In this document: in pieces, positions 8,742 through 17,770 of the stretch | Layout: each line of letters starts with the position of its first letter | How positions within the stretch are numbered: position 1 is the first letter of the stretch | Assembly: GCF_004340945.1 (NCBI RefSeq) | Contig: NZ_SLYD01000005.1 | Location: forward strand, 62,001 to 126,000 | DNA length: 64,000 nt | DNA from: Sphingomonas sp. PP-F2F-A104-K0414 | GTDB taxonomy: Bacteria > Pseudomonadota > Alphaproteobacteria > Sphingomonadales > Sphingomonadaceae | Direction: 5' to 3' | Notes under the pieces: model-generated | What the model was told of the DNA's origin: nothing | Databases searched by the model: none | Seen by the model: only the letters and a program-made list of their open reading frames with translations | Position numbers and translations under genes: made by a program

Positions 8742-9715
8742 GCGCTCAGGACCAGCGGATCGCCACGCAACGCCGCCGGTACATTGGCCTCGAACCATGC
8801 CGCGACCGGCGCCATCACCGGTTGCGCCAGATCGCGCTCCAGATACGCCCAGACGCGCGGGCACATCGTCGCATAATGCGGCTTGCCGTCGCGCTTCCAC
8901 AATCGGGTGAAGATGCCGAGGATCTTGGCGTTCCGCTGCGCGCCGAGCACATGATACGCGTTCATGAAGTCTTCCCCCGCGTCCGCCGCCGCGCGATATC
9001 GCCCTAGCATTGCCGCCTCGATTGCCGGATCGACCGTCCGCCGCGCATCCTGCAACAGCGATACCAGGTCATAGGCCGGATGCCCCGCCAGCGCGTCCTG
9101 AAAATCGAGCAACCCGAGCGATCGCTCGGGCCCAACCAGCATCAAATTCTCGGCGTGATAGTCGCGGAGTACCGTGACCGGCGTCTCGGCGATTGCATGA
9201 TCGAACACCGACTCCCAGGCCGCGTCCCAGCCCGCCAGATCGGGCTCGATCCCGACCGCCGGGCAATACCATTCGACGAACAGCCCTGCCTCACGCTTCA
9301 GCACCGCGCGATCATAGGGAGGTACCGGTCCCGCCGGCTCGGCGCGCAACCGCACCAGCAGATCGATTGCCGGCGCATAGAGCGACAGTTCCTCGTCCGG
9401 CGCGGCATCGACGGTCTCGCGCAAACGGATATCGCCAAAATCCTCGATCAACACGAGGCCCTGGTCGAGGTCGCACGCCAGGATCGCCGGTGCCGCGAAG
9501 TCGCGCTCGACCAGCCATTCCGCGATGGCGATGAACGGCCGCGGGTCCTCGTGCGGCGGCGGCGCGTCCATCAGGATCGCCTTGCGCGCGCCATCTACGG
9601 CACGGAAATAGCGCCGGAACGACGCGTCGCCGGCGACCGGGAGGATCTGCGCCTCACCCCAGCCATGAGCGTCGAGAAAAGCGGCGGCGCCGGGCGGCGG
9701 GGTCATGTCGGCCAT
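8738..9715 (-). CDS. amgK: N-acetylmuramate/N-acetylglucosamine kinase AmgK (aminoglycoside phosphotransferase fold)
   Basis: A 325-residue APH-fold small-molecule kinase. Visible: GDASFRRYFR (nucleotide loop), the catalytic loop LRDYHAENLML, and LLDFQDALAGHPAYDL, the Asp-bearing metal site. AmgK phosphorylates the anomeric carbon of MurNAc or GlcNAc to feed MurU. I take the ATG at 9715 because GGAGG lies 5 bases before it; the ATG at 9706, which overlaps the tsaE stop as ATGA, is a possible alternative. Both overlap tsaE. The pairing with murU separates it from antibiotic-modifying phosphotransferases of the same fold. Confidence 0.92.
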   Translation of the reverse strand: MADMTPPPGAAAFLDAHGWGEAQILPVAGDASFRRYFRAVDGARKAILMDAPPPHEDPRPFIAIAEWLVERDFAAPAILACDLDQGLVLIEDFGDIRLRETVDAAPDEELSLYAPAIDLLVRLRAEPAGPVPPYDRAVLKREAGLFVEWYCPAVGIEPDLAGWDAAWESVFDHAIAETPVTVLRDYHAENLMLVGPERSLGLLDFQDALAGHPAYDLVSLLQDARRTVDPAIEAAMLGRYRAAADAGEDFMNAYHVLGAQRNAKILGIFTRLWKRDGKPHYATMCPRVWAYLERDLAQPVMAPVAAWFEANVPAALRGDPLVLSA

Positions 9716-10146
9716 CGCGACCTCCAAGCTTCCGGCACTCCTACTGTCAAGCCGCGCGTGCCGTCCGGCTCGATCGTCAGGCTCAAGCGAAGCGCATCCG
9801 GCCAATAATCAGGACCGGCACGCTCGGGCCATTCGACCAGCAACAGCGAATCATAGCGCGCGTCGTCGAGCGCGAGTTCCTCGATCTCGGCGGGGTCGTC
9901 GATCCGGTAGAGGTCGACATGGAGGACGGGGAAGCGGACTTCGGGCGGCTCGTAGGGCTGGACGATCGCGAAGCTGGGCGATGGCGCCTCGCCAGCGAGG
10001 CCGAGTGCTGCGAGCAGTCCTCGCGCAACGCTGGTCTTGCCGGCGCCGAGTGTGCCTTCGAGGGTGATCACATCGCCGGGGCGGACACGTCCTGCGAGCA
10101 TCGCTCCGAATGCCTCGGTCGCTTGCGGATCGAGGAGTCTCACCAC
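9703..10146 (-). CDS. tsaE: tRNA threonylcarbamoyladenosine biosynthesis ATPase TsaE
   Basis: A 147-residue P-loop protein with Walker A GTLGAGKTSVARG (residues 30-42), the family marker SPSFAIVQPY and HVDLYR. TsaE works with TsaB and TsaD to make the universal t6A37 modification of ANN-decoding tRNAs, driving the TsaBD complex by ATP hydrolysis. Length fits the family (about 150). Its stop overlaps the amgK start region. A palindromic repeat separates it from divL upstream, so it may be the first gene of its own transcript. Confidence 0.96.
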   Translation of the reverse strand: MVRLLDPQATEAFGAMLAGRVRPGDVITLEGTLGAGKTSVARGLLAALGLAGEAPSPSFAIVQPYEPPEVRFPVLHVDLYRIDDPAEIEELALDDARYDSLLLVEWPERAGPDYWPDALRLSLTIEPDGTRGLTVGVPEAWRSRWPT

Positions 10147-10147
10147 C

Positions 10148-10249
10148 CTCCGTCACCCCGGACCTGTTCCGGGGTCCACCCGTCAGCACTCTCTACGGCC
10201 GGCGAGCACGCGGAACGGTGGATGCCGGAACAAGCCCGGCATGACGGAG
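10148..10249. repeat. Intergenic palindromic repeat, type CCCCGGACCTGTTCCGGGG
   Basis: Two hairpins face each other: CACCCCGGACCTGTTCCGGGGT at the left and a GATGCCGGAACAAGCCCGGCAT unit at the right, framed by an outer inverted pair (CTCCGTCA / TGACGGAG). It fills almost all of the divL-tsaE gap. A related copy sits at 48302-48396. Confidence 0.85.
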
Positions 10250-10258
10250 TGGCAGTAA

Positions 10259-12697
10259 TCATCGCCGCGGCAATTCTACGGTGATCAGTGTGCCCGCGCC
10301 TGGCTCCGAGACCAGCTCGATCGTCCCGCCATGCGCTTCGACAAACTGCTTGGCCAACGGTAACCCCAGTCCCAACGCGCGATCCCCCATCGGCTTCGAT
10401 TCCGCGAACCGGTCGAACGCGTGCGCGACCGCCTCGGCGTCCATCCCGACCCCGTCGTCCGAAACAATAATCCGCGCCGACGTCGCATTGCCGTCGGTGT
10501 GCAGCAACACCCGCCCGCCATCGGGCGTTGCCGCGACCGCGTGGCGCAGGAGATGCTCGACGACCTCCTTCAACCGCTTCGGATTGCCGTTCACGCGCCC
10601 GGTAGAACGCGCCACCTCGACCGCGAAGTCGAGCTTCCGCCGCTTGGCCGACGGCAGGATCGTCTCCGCCGCCGCACGGACAGTGGTAGCGAGGTCGACA
10701 TCTGTCCGGTCGGTCTCCGCTCGATCGCTCTCCGCCCGCGTCAGATCGAGCACGTCGTCGACCAGCAACCCGAGCCGCTCGACCGACTCGAGGATCGCCC
10801 CGACATAACCCTCAGCCTGTGGCGTCATCGCGCCGGCATAGCCGCCGTGCAGCATCTCCGCGAACCCACTGATCGACGTCAGCGGCGTGCGCAGTTCATA
10901 GCTCATATTCGCGACGAACGCGGTCTTGACCTTGTCGGTCGCCTCCAGCGCATCCGCACGATCCCGCAGCGCCTGCTCCGCGCGCCGGCTGTCGGTGATG
11001 TCGAGCATCGTGAACAGCGCATTCCCGTCGGGCAGTGGCACGCCGGCAAACTCGAAATGCCGCCCATCCGCGAACGCCACGCGCCCGCCGCGCTGCTGGC
11101 GCCCGACCGTCGCCGACCGGACGAGGTCGGGGATCAACGCGGACCGCCCCGGCGTCGCGAGCTTGGCGCCGGCCGCCTCGGCAAACGCATCGACACGCGG
11201 ATGCGAGGCGAGGAACTCCTCCTCCAGCCCCCACAATGCGCGGAACCGGTTGTTCCACAGCTGCAACCGGCCATCCGCCGCAAACACGCCGAGCGCCTCG
11301 AACAGATTGTCGAACGTCGCGGTCCGCACCCGCAGCAACGTATCGCGCGCGCTGGCGAGCTGGACCTGCTCGGTGCGATCCTCGAAGATCAGCAACAGGC
11401 CGCCATCCGGCAGAGGCTGCGCGACGACACGAAGATGCGTGCCGCCCCGGAGGTGCCAATTCTCCTCCATCGCCCCCCCGCCGACCGAGCCACCCTGCGC
11501 CGCGCCCGTCTGCATGAACCAGTCGCGCCGTTCCGCCTTCCATCTCGGGAAGTCGCGGACCTCGGGCAGCCGGTTGGCTTCGCGCATTCGCTCGAGCACG
11601 CGGTCGAATTCGGGGCGATCGGCGAGCCATTCGCTGCGCATCGCGAACATCCGCCGGAATGGCTGGTTGCAGAACACGAGCGAACGATCGCCGCCGAACT
11701 GCGCCACGCCTGCCGACAACCGATCGAGCATCGCGCGCTGGGCTTCGGCGAAGCGCTTCGCTCCCGACCGCGCCTGCTCCAGTTCCTCGATATCGATCGC
11801 GAACCCGGCCACGCCGCCGCTCGGCAGCGGCACGTCGTAGATCTGCAACGACCGGCGCGCGCCGTCGATCGTCGCGGGCAGGACCTGCTGATGCGGCCGC
11901 CCCTGCTCGCGCGCAACCGCCGCGCCAGCGAGTGGCCCGCCGCGCCCCGATCCCTCGACCAGTTCCAGCCCGCGCGCGACGACATCGGCAGCGTCACGCC
12001 CCTCGACCGCATCGACATAGGCCGTGTTGACCATCGCCAGCCGCAGATCGGTCGCGCGGTACCACATCGGCATCGGCGCGGCCTCGATCAGCCCGGTCAA
12101 CGACTCATATGCTTCACCCAGCCGCGCGGTTTCCGCCCCAAGCCGGGCGATCTCCGCCTCGCTGTCGGTCGCATCGAATGCCCAGAGCAGCACCGCACCC
12201 GTGGCGCCCATCTCGCCGGGGGCTCGGCCCCCGCGAAACGTGATCGCGCGCGTCGAACCCTGCAGCCGGACCGAGCGAACGAAGGCCCGCCCCGACCGCT
12301 GCGCCGCAGTGACATCCGCGATCAACCGTGCGGCATCGTCCGGGGACAGGCTCGTGCCCCCAGTGGCCAACTCCGCCAGCGACCGCGGCGGTACGTCCAG
12401 CCCAAGCCAGTCCGCCATCCGCTGCGTCATCTCGATCCGCCCACCCGAGCGTATCACCGTAACGATCGCCGGCGATCCGTCGAGGATCGTCCGCAACTGC
12501 GCGTTCGCCTCCACCGTTTCCGTTGCATCCGCTCGCGCACGCATACCGAGATAGAGCAGCGCCAAACCGCCGAGGATCGCCAGAAGCAGAATCGCCCCCA
12601 CCGTCACGGCAGTACCGGTCCCGAGGACCATTATCGGTGAGCCCGTAGCGACATCATCCGTCCATGTAGGCCAAACCGTCCCTTGGGGGAAAGCCAC
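10259..12697 (-). CDS. divL: DivL-type cell-cycle sensor kinase homologue with Tyr in place of the phospho-acceptor His
   Basis: An 812-residue membrane protein: one membrane segment (about residues 27-50), several PAS-like regions, then a histidine-kinase dimerisation and ATPase module. The H-box reads MSYELRTPL, with Tyr600 (codon at 10898-10900) where kinases have His; this is the hallmark of Caulobacter DivL (Tyr550), which controls CckA and hence CtrA after binding DivK-phosphate. G boxes are recognisable (DDGVGMD, GLGLPLAKQ), but the N-box reads HLLRHAVAA, lacking the usual Asn that holds Mg-ATP. So phosphotransfer is unlikely, and a scaffold role is inferred. Start is uncertain: GTG 12697 without a good ribosome site, or ATG 12631. 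It sits upstream of tsaE, in the same direction. Confidence 0.9.
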   Translation of the reverse strand: MAFPQGTVWPTWTDDVATGSPIMVLGTGTAVTVGAILLLAILGGLALLYLGMRARADATETVEANAQLRTILDGSPAIVTVIRSGGRIEMTQRMADWLGLDVPPRSLAELATGGTSLSPDDAARLIADVTAAQRSGRAFVRSVRLQGSTRAITFRGGRAPGEMGATGAVLLWAFDATDSEAEIARLGAETARLGEAYESLTGLIEAAPMPMWYRATDLRLAMVNTAYVDAVEGRDAADVVARGLELVEGSGRGGPLAGAAVAREQGRPHQQVLPATIDGARRSLQIYDVPLPSGGVAGFAIDIEELEQARSGAKRFAEAQRAMLDRLSAGVAQFGGDRSLVFCNQPFRRMFAMRSEWLADRPEFDRVLERMREANRLPEVRDFPRWKAERRDWFMQTGAAQGGSVGGGAMEENWHLRGGTHLRVVAQPLPDGGLLLIFEDRTEQVQLASARDTLLRVRTATFDNLFEALGVFAADGRLQLWNNRFRALWGLEEEFLASHPRVDAFAEAAGAKLATPGRSALIPDLVRSATVGRQQRGGRVAFADGRHFEFAGVPLPDGNALFTMLDITDSRRAEQALRDRADALEATDKVKTAFVANMSYELRTPLTSISGFAEMLHGGYAGAMTPQAEGYVGAILESVERLGLLVDDVLDLTRAESDRAETDRTDVDLATTVRAAAETILPSAKRRKLDFAVEVARSTGRVNGNPKRLKEVVEHLLRHAVAATPDGGRVLLHTDGNATSARIIVSDDGVGMDAEAVAHAFDRFAESKPMGDRALGLGLPLAKQFVEAHGGTIELVSEPGAGTLITVELPRR

Positions 12698-12704
12698 CAG
12701 ACAA

Positions 12705-12741
12705 TCAAAAGGGCGGGCCCGACATGCGGACCCGCCCTTCG
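12705..12741 (-). terminator. Rho-independent terminator after the TonB-dependent receptor gene
   Basis: On the minus strand a 12-bp stem (AAGGGCGGGTCC with GGGCCCGCCCTT, one T-G pair) and a 7-base loop are followed by a short T run. It lies 37 bases beyond the receptor stop and just before divL, so it insulates divL from receptor transcription. Confidence 0.85.
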
Positions 12742-12777
12742 TGATCTAGTCATCATCCTCGCAGACGACCGCGAGGC

Positions 12778-15700
12778 TTAAAGCTTCACGCGAGCGCCAA
12801 CGTACATAAACCGGCCGACGTTATCGAAGATCGCGTCGTTCCCGTTACCCAGCAAGCCATAAGGCGGCTTCTTGTCGGTCAGGTTATCGACGCCCCCGTA
12901 GAACGTGAACCGCTTGTCGACGTCCACCGACGCCCGCAGCGCGTGATAGACGACCGACGGATAGTAGACCCGGTCGGCATAATAGGGATCCAGCGCAGCG
13001 ACGCCGTTGGTGTCGTGCTGGGCTTCCCAATCAGTGATCGACTGGCGACCGACGTAGCGAAGCTGATACCCGACCGTGACGGGTCCATGCGTGTAGTCCG
13101 CCGAGACGTTAAAGTTGTAGACCGGATCACCCAGCTCGCCCTTGATGCGCTCCTTCTGGCCGGGATTGTCGAGATACGGATAATCCGTGCGATCGCGAAC
13201 CCAGGTACCGACGAACCGCAATGCGATCTTGTCGTCGGCGAAGACGCGGCGGTTGTACGACACATCGACGTCGATGCCCTTCGCCCGCAGCGCAGCAAAG
13301 TTGACCGTGCTCTGGAGCAGCGCGGTCTGGGCGAACTCACCACTCGCCTGGCGCGGGTTGATCAGACCGCAGAACTGGTTGTCCAGCGATGCTGCGTCAT
13401 AGCAGGCATCGAGGATGGTCTGCGCGCCGACCGCGGCGATGACGTTGCTGATCTTGATATCGTAATAATCAGCCGTGATCGCGAGGCCAGGAATGAACGA
13501 CGGCTGGAGAATCACGCCGTACGTCCAGCTCCGCGACGTCTCGGCCTCGAGGTTGGGGTTGCCGCCCGACAAGAATTCGGTGCTGCCCGCACGGGCTGCG
13601 TTGTTGATGAAGTTGGCGGGGACACCAGCTGCGGCGCAGTTGGCGGCACGCGTCGAGCGGCCAGTCTTGATGAAGTTGACGTCGCAGGGATCGTTCAGAA
13701 TGTCGAAGTTCTGCGAAGGCGACGAGTAGAGGTCGCTCAGTGTCGGCGCACGGACAGCCTTGGCATAGCTGACGCGGAACTTGATGTCGCGAACCGGCGC
13801 GTACAGTGCGCCGGCATTCCACGTCCACACGGTACCCGCCGAACCCTTGTAGTCGGCAACGCGCACAGCCGCGTTCGCCGAGAGTTCCTCGGCGAAACGC
13901 ATGCCCTTGAGCAGCGGCAGGTTGAGCTCACCATACGCTTCCTTCACCGCGAACGACGGCGGCGTGAAATCGGGGATCGCGTTGAGGAACGTTGCGCCGG
14001 ATTTCACCTGGTCGTCATACGCGTAGGACGCGGTCTCACGACGATATTCGCCGCCGAGCGCGAACTGCACCGGGCCACCAGGCAGCTCGAACAGCTGCGA
14101 GCTGTCGCCGACGATGTTGGCCGTCACGTCGAACTCGGTCGCCTTTCCGGTCCGGTGCGAAGTCGTGTTGATGTAGTTGAGTGCTGCCTGGCTGGGAGCG
14201 CCATTCCCGAGCACGTTCAACGGCACGCAGTTCGGATCGGTGACACTGGTCTGGTTGATCCGGCACACGATAGTGCCCGCGCCGTTCCGCACGGTATCTA
14301 CCGCATTGTAGAAATTCTGATTGATGCGGTTGTTGAAGAACGACGAACGGGTCCGGAACTCGCCGTAGTTGACCGAGAAATCATACTTCCAGTCGGTGTT
14401 GAACGTGCCCTCCGCACCGCCGACGATGCGGTAGGTATCACGACGGTCGAATTCGTCGCGCGTGCCGAAATCGTTGTTGTTGCGATTCAGGCGGAAGAAC
14501 TGTGCGCCCGCCGGCAGCAGCGAACGGATCGTCGCGGCATCGCCGGGCTGGAGATACGGATTGTCCAGCGAGATCGGGATCCCGATCGTCTGCCGGCTGA
14601 ACCCGCCAACGGCCGCACGCGTGAAGGGATTGCCGTTGGCGTCCTCGTCCGCGACGGTGCCCTGCTCGCCACCCTGGGCAAAGGTCGGCGTACCCTGGTT
14701 GAAGCTCTCGACGCGGACGAACTTCGCCTCGATGAACGGCTTGAAGGCGTCGGATACGTCGAAGTGACCCAGCAGGTTGGCGACGTAGCGCTTCAACGAT
14801 GGCTGCAACGTACCGCGATCGTTGAGGATGCCGCCGTCGCCGCCATTGTTGTTGTTCGAACCGGCCGGACGGAAATCGGTGCCGTAATTATACTCGTACA
14901 GCGAACCGCCGGGGTTGAAACCGAACACACGGGGATAGCCGTTGGCAAGGCAGCCTGCCGCCACGGTCCCATTGCTGCACGCACCGATACCGGCGCCGTT
15001 ATAGGCAATGAAGTTGCCGCCATTGTCATAGCCGAAGCTGTGAACATCCGTGAGGAACGTGCGGTTCGGAACCGTGTTGTCGAGCGCGGGACTATCTACC
15101 TGCTGGAACTGGCGACGTCCGGTGTACGCACCCGTAAGGCCCGGCCGATCGGCATAGGTAACGAGGTCGGACTGGTTATATTCGAGGTTCAGCGCGATGT
15201 TGCCGCGGCCGTCGGCGAAGTTCTGACCGTAGGTGCCGCTGAGACGATACGTGCCGTGATCGCCCTTGTCGCTCAAGCCGCTCTGCGCGTTGAGCGTCAG
15301 GCCCTCGAAATTGCGCTTCAGCACGAAGTTGACGACGCCGGCCATCGCGTCCGAGCCATAGACCGCGGACTGGCCGCCGGTTACGGCGTCGACGCGTTCG
15401 ATCAGATCGGTCGGGATGGTGTTGGTGTCGACCAGGAAATCACCCTCGGACGAGGTGATATGCCGGCGGCCGTTGACCAGCACTAGCGTACGGGTAACGC
15501 CGAGCCCGCGCATATCGAGGAAGTTCAGGCCCGAGGTGCCGATGAACTGCGTCGAACTCGCCTGGCTGTAGGTCGAACGCAGCGACGGAAGGTCGTTCAA
15601 CACGTCGCCGACGGTGATCGCACCGGTGCGCGTCAGGTCGGCAATCGTCAGCGTGGTAACAGGCGCAGGCGAATCGAGCGTCGGGCGCGCGATACGCGAA

Positions 15701-15933
15701 CCCGTCACGACGATATCGCTGCCGACGTTGGCTTCGGGCGCCGCCGTCTGCGCAACTGCGCCGGTCGTGGTATCAGAACCGACGGGAGCGGCCGGATCGG
15801 AACCGGGAGCCTGGGTCGGGGCATCTACCGGCGTCGCTGTCTGCGCTGCTGCCGGGATCGCCGAGGCCAATACGAACGCGACTGTCGACGCGGTTACGAA
15901 CAATCCGGACTTCCGGACCGATATGCCAATCAT
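12778..15933 (-). CDS. TonB-dependent outer-membrane receptor
   Basis: A 1051-residue receptor: Sec signal peptide (residues 1-31, ending IPAAAQ), a low-complexity linker, a TonB-box-like DIVVTGSRIARP near residue 74, the plug domain (NDLPSLRSTYSQAS, VERVDAVTGGQSAVYGSDAM) and a long 22-strand beta barrel. Such proteins import large scarce nutrients with energy from TonB-ExbBD. The size and plug are those of the Oar-free 'TonB-dependent receptor domain' group common in sphingomonads, often for peptides, glycans or aromatic compounds; no neighbour reveals the substrate. The last residues are VGARVKL, so the final residue is Leu rather than the usual Phe/Trp. It is monocistronic, with a terminator downstream. 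Confidence 0.95.
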   Translation of the reverse strand: MIGISVRKSGLFVTASTVAFVLASAIPAAAQTATPVDAPTQAPGSDPAAPVGSDTTTGAVAQTAAPEANVGSDIVVTGSRIARPTLDSPAPVTTLTIADLTRTGAITVGDVLNDLPSLRSTYSQASSTQFIGTSGLNFLDMRGLGVTRTLVLVNGRRHITSSEGDFLVDTNTIPTDLIERVDAVTGGQSAVYGSDAMAGVVNFVLKRNFEGLTLNAQSGLSDKGDHGTYRLSGTYGQNFADGRGNIALNLEYNQSDLVTYADRPGLTGAYTGRRQFQQVDSPALDNTVPNRTFLTDVHSFGYDNGGNFIAYNGAGIGACSNGTVAAGCLANGYPRVFGFNPGGSLYEYNYGTDFRPAGSNNNNGGDGGILNDRGTLQPSLKRYVANLLGHFDVSDAFKPFIEAKFVRVESFNQGTPTFAQGGEQGTVADEDANGNPFTRAAVGGFSRQTIGIPISLDNPYLQPGDAATIRSLLPAGAQFFRLNRNNNDFGTRDEFDRRDTYRIVGGAEGTFNTDWKYDFSVNYGEFRTRSSFFNNRINQNFYNAVDTVRNGAGTIVCRINQTSVTDPNCVPLNVLGNGAPSQAALNYINTTSHRTGKATEFDVTANIVGDSSQLFELPGGPVQFALGGEYRRETASYAYDDQVKSGATFLNAIPDFTPPSFAVKEAYGELNLPLLKGMRFAEELSANAAVRVADYKGSAGTVWTWNAGALYAPVRDIKFRVSYAKAVRAPTLSDLYSSPSQNFDILNDPCDVNFIKTGRSTRAANCAAAGVPANFINNAARAGSTEFLSGGNPNLEAETSRSWTYGVILQPSFIPGLAITADYYDIKISNVIAAVGAQTILDACYDAASLDNQFCGLINPRQASGEFAQTALLQSTVNFAALRAKGIDVDVSYNRRVFADDKIALRFVGTWVRDRTDYPYLDNPGQKERIKGELGDPVYNFNVSADYTHGPVTVGYQLRYVGRQSITDWEAQHDTNGVAALDPYYADRVYYPSVVYHALRASVDVDKRFTFYGGVDNLTDKKPPYGLLGNGNDAIFDNVGRFMYVGARVKL

Positions 15934-16060
15934 ACTAACAACCCTCTGAACCTAAGCGTTTACTGCAGTCAGAAGGACACCTTTCCTGTCTATTTTTCAA
16001 TCCGTGCGACGAAACATTACGAAAGTGTGACATCACCGCAACACGGTTGCGTAACGAAAT

Positions 16061-16090
16061 AGCCGCGCCCGCCTGGTGGCGGACGCGGCT
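16061..16090 (-). terminator. Rho-independent terminator after ahcY
   Basis: A near-perfect 13-bp GC-rich stem (AGCCGCGTCCGCC with GGCGGGCGCGGCT, one T-G pair) with a 4-base loop on the minus strand, 28 bases beyond the ahcY stop, followed by ATTTCG. The T run is weak. Confidence 0.75.
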
Positions 16091-16117
16091 TTCGAAAACC
16101 CTACGGAATCCTGAAGA

Positions 16118-17539
16118 TCAGTAGCGGTAATGGTCAGGCTTGAACGGGCCTTCGACCGGCACGCCGATGTAGCCGGCCTGCTTGTCCGAAAGCTTCGACA
16201 GCTTCACGCCGAGCTTCTCGAGGTGGAGCATCGCGACCTTCTCGTCGAGGTGCTTCGGCAGGACGTAGACTTCGTTCTTGTAGTTCTCGCCCTTGGTCCA
16301 GAGCTCGATCTGCGCGAGCGTCTGGTTGGTGAACGAGGCCGACATCACGAACGACGGGTGGCCGGTGGCGCAACCCAGGTTCACCAGGCGACCCTTCGCC
16401 AGGATGATGATCTGCTTGCCGTCCGGGAACTTCACCAGGTCGGTGCCCGGCTTCACTTCGGTCCAGTCGTAGTTCGACAGCGCGGCGATCTGGATCTCCG
16501 AGTCGAAGTGACCGATGTTGCAGACGATCGACATCGGCTTCATCGCCTTCATGTGATCGGCGGTGATGACGTCGGCGTTGCCGGTCGCGGTGCAGAAGAT
16601 GTCGGCGCGGGTGACGGCCTCTTCCATCGTCACGACCTCGAAGCCCTCCATCGCCGCCTGCAGTGCGCAGATCGGATCGACTTCGGTGACCATCACGCGT
16701 GCGCCGCCGTTGCGGAGCGACTGGGCCGAGCCCTTGCCGACGTCACCGAAGCCGGCGACGCAGGCGACCTTGCCGGCGAGCATGACGTCGGTCGCGCGAC
16801 GGATCGCGTCGACCAGCGATTCCTTGCAGCCGTAGAGGTTGTCGAACTTCGACTTGGTGACCGAGTCGTTGACGTTGATCGCGGGGAACGGCAGCTCGCC
16901 CTTCTTGGCGATCTCGTAAAGACGATGAACGCCAGTGGTGGTCTCTTCCGAGACGCCCTTCAGGTTCTTGACCGTCTCGGTGAGGTAGCCGGGGTTCTTC
17001 GCGACGTACGCCTTGAGCGCACGCTGCATCTCGACCTCTTCCTCGTTCTCGGGCTCGGGCATCGTGTGGCCGGCCTCGAGCTTGGCGCCCCAGAGTGCGA
17101 ACATCGTCGCGTCGCCACCGTCATCGAGGATGATGTTGGCGGTCTGGCCCTCTACGTCGCGATCCCACGAGAAGATGTCGCCGACATAGTTCCAATAGTC
17201 CGCGAGGCTCTCGCCCTTGATCGCGAACACCGGCACGCCGGTCGCGGCGATCGCGGCGGCGGCATGGTCCTGCGTCGAGAAAATGTTGCAGGTCGCCCAG
17301 CGGACGTCGGCGCCGAGCGCGGTCAGCGTCTCGATCAGCACCGCGGTCTGGATCGTCATGTGCAGCGAACCGGTGATGCGCGCGCCCTTTAGCGGCTGCG
17401 CTGCGCCGAACTCGGTACGCAGCGACATCAGGCCGGGCATCTCGGTCTCGGCAATGTTGATCTCGGCGCGGCCGAAATCGGCGAGGCTGATGTCGGCGAC
17501 GACGTAGTCGGTCTTCGCGGGGGCGAGGGTGGTGGCCAC
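16118..17539 (-). CDS. ahcY: Adenosylhomocysteinase (SAH hydrolase)
   Basis: A 473-residue NAD-dependent enzyme that splits S-adenosylhomocysteine into adenosine and homocysteine, relieving product inhibition of methyltransferases. Seen: the N-terminal substrate domain ([14 protein letters not shown]), [14 protein letters not shown] with the catalytic Lys/Asp, and the Rossmann loop [15 protein letters not shown]. The extended insert and the C-terminal KPDHYRY are as in bacterial and animal enzymes. I place the start at GTG 17539 (product [12 protein letters not shown]...), because AGGAG lies 8 bases before it; the frame stays open to 17581. A perfect 20-bp palindrome 92 bases upstream suggests SAH-dependent repression. 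Confidence 0.97.
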   Translation of the reverse strand: MATTLAPAKTDYVVADISLADFGRAEINIAETEMPGLMSLRTEFGAAQPLKGARITGSLHMTIQTAVLIETLTALGADVRWATCNIFSTQDHAAAAIAATGVPVFAIKGESLADYWNYVGDIFSWDRDVEGQTANIILDDGGDATMFALWGAKLEAGHTMPEPENEEEVEMQRALKAYVAKNPGYLTETVKNLKGVSEETTTGVHRLYEIAKKGELPFPAINVNDSVTKSKFDNLYGCKESLVDAIRRATDVMLAGKVACVAGFGDVGKGSAQSLRNGGARVMVTEVDPICALQAAMEGFEVVTMEEAVTRADIFCTATGNADVITADHMKAMKPMSIVCNIGHFDSEIQIAALSNYDWTEVKPGTDLVKFPDGKQIIILAKGRLVNLGCATGHPSFVMSASFTNQTLAQIELWTKGENYKNEVYVLPKHLDEKVAMLHLEKLGVKLSKLSDKQAGYIGVPVEGPFKPDHYRY

Positions 17540-17630
17540 GAGGATATCTCCTGGGAATAATCTTTGATCGGCGAGCCTCATGCCCGTGCCGGATGCGGTG
17601 CCACTTAGGGGATCGGGGGGCTCAAATCAA

Positions 17631-17650
17631 ATATAAAGATATCTTTATAT
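17631..17650. promoter_or_regulatory. Perfect 20-bp AT-rich palindrome upstream of ahcY, putative SahR-type operator
   Basis: ATATAAAGATATCTTTATAT is a perfect inverted repeat in an otherwise very GC-rich intergenic region, 92 bases before the ahcY start codon. Methionine-cycle genes of proteobacteria are known to be controlled by the ArsR-family SAH sensor SahR through AT-rich palindromes of this kind. The assignment to SahR is inference, as no regulator gene is in the window. Confidence 0.7.
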
Positions 17651-17686
17651 GACGTGTCGGGCAACCGGACGATCCTGCCGAACCTC

Positions 17687-17770
17687 GCCGTTCTCCTGCG
17701 AACGCAGGAGCCCAAGGTAACGAACGGCGTCCTGTGTGATCCTGGACTCCTGCGTTCGCAGGAGAACGGC
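17687..17770. repeat. Intergenic palindromic repeat, type GTTCTCCNGCGNANGCNGGAG
   Basis: An 84-base element with outer arms GCCGTTCTCCTGCGAACGCA and its inverse, each arm itself a hairpin. It lies between the ahcY palindrome and yqgE and touches the yqgE stop codon. Same family as copies at 21291, 31021, 42305, 45006, 48188, 53604 and 58295. Confidence 0.85.

Noticed and set aside
8741..8900. Longer murU starting at 8900
   Set aside because: The extra part lies inside amgK in another frame and does not resemble nucleotidyltransferases; GTG 8741 overlaps the amgK stop as expected for coupled genes.
10421..12640. A 739-codon plus-strand open frame
   Set aside because: Antisense shadow of divL, Arg-rich, no motif or ribosome site.
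12943..15486. An 847-codon plus-strand open frame
   Set aside because: Antisense shadow of the TonB-dependent receptor, which has signal peptide, plug and barrel.
17540..17650. SAH riboswitch before ahcY
   Set aside because: The 5' leader of about 90 bases does not show the conserved pseudoknot core I know; the palindrome is more likely a protein-binding site.
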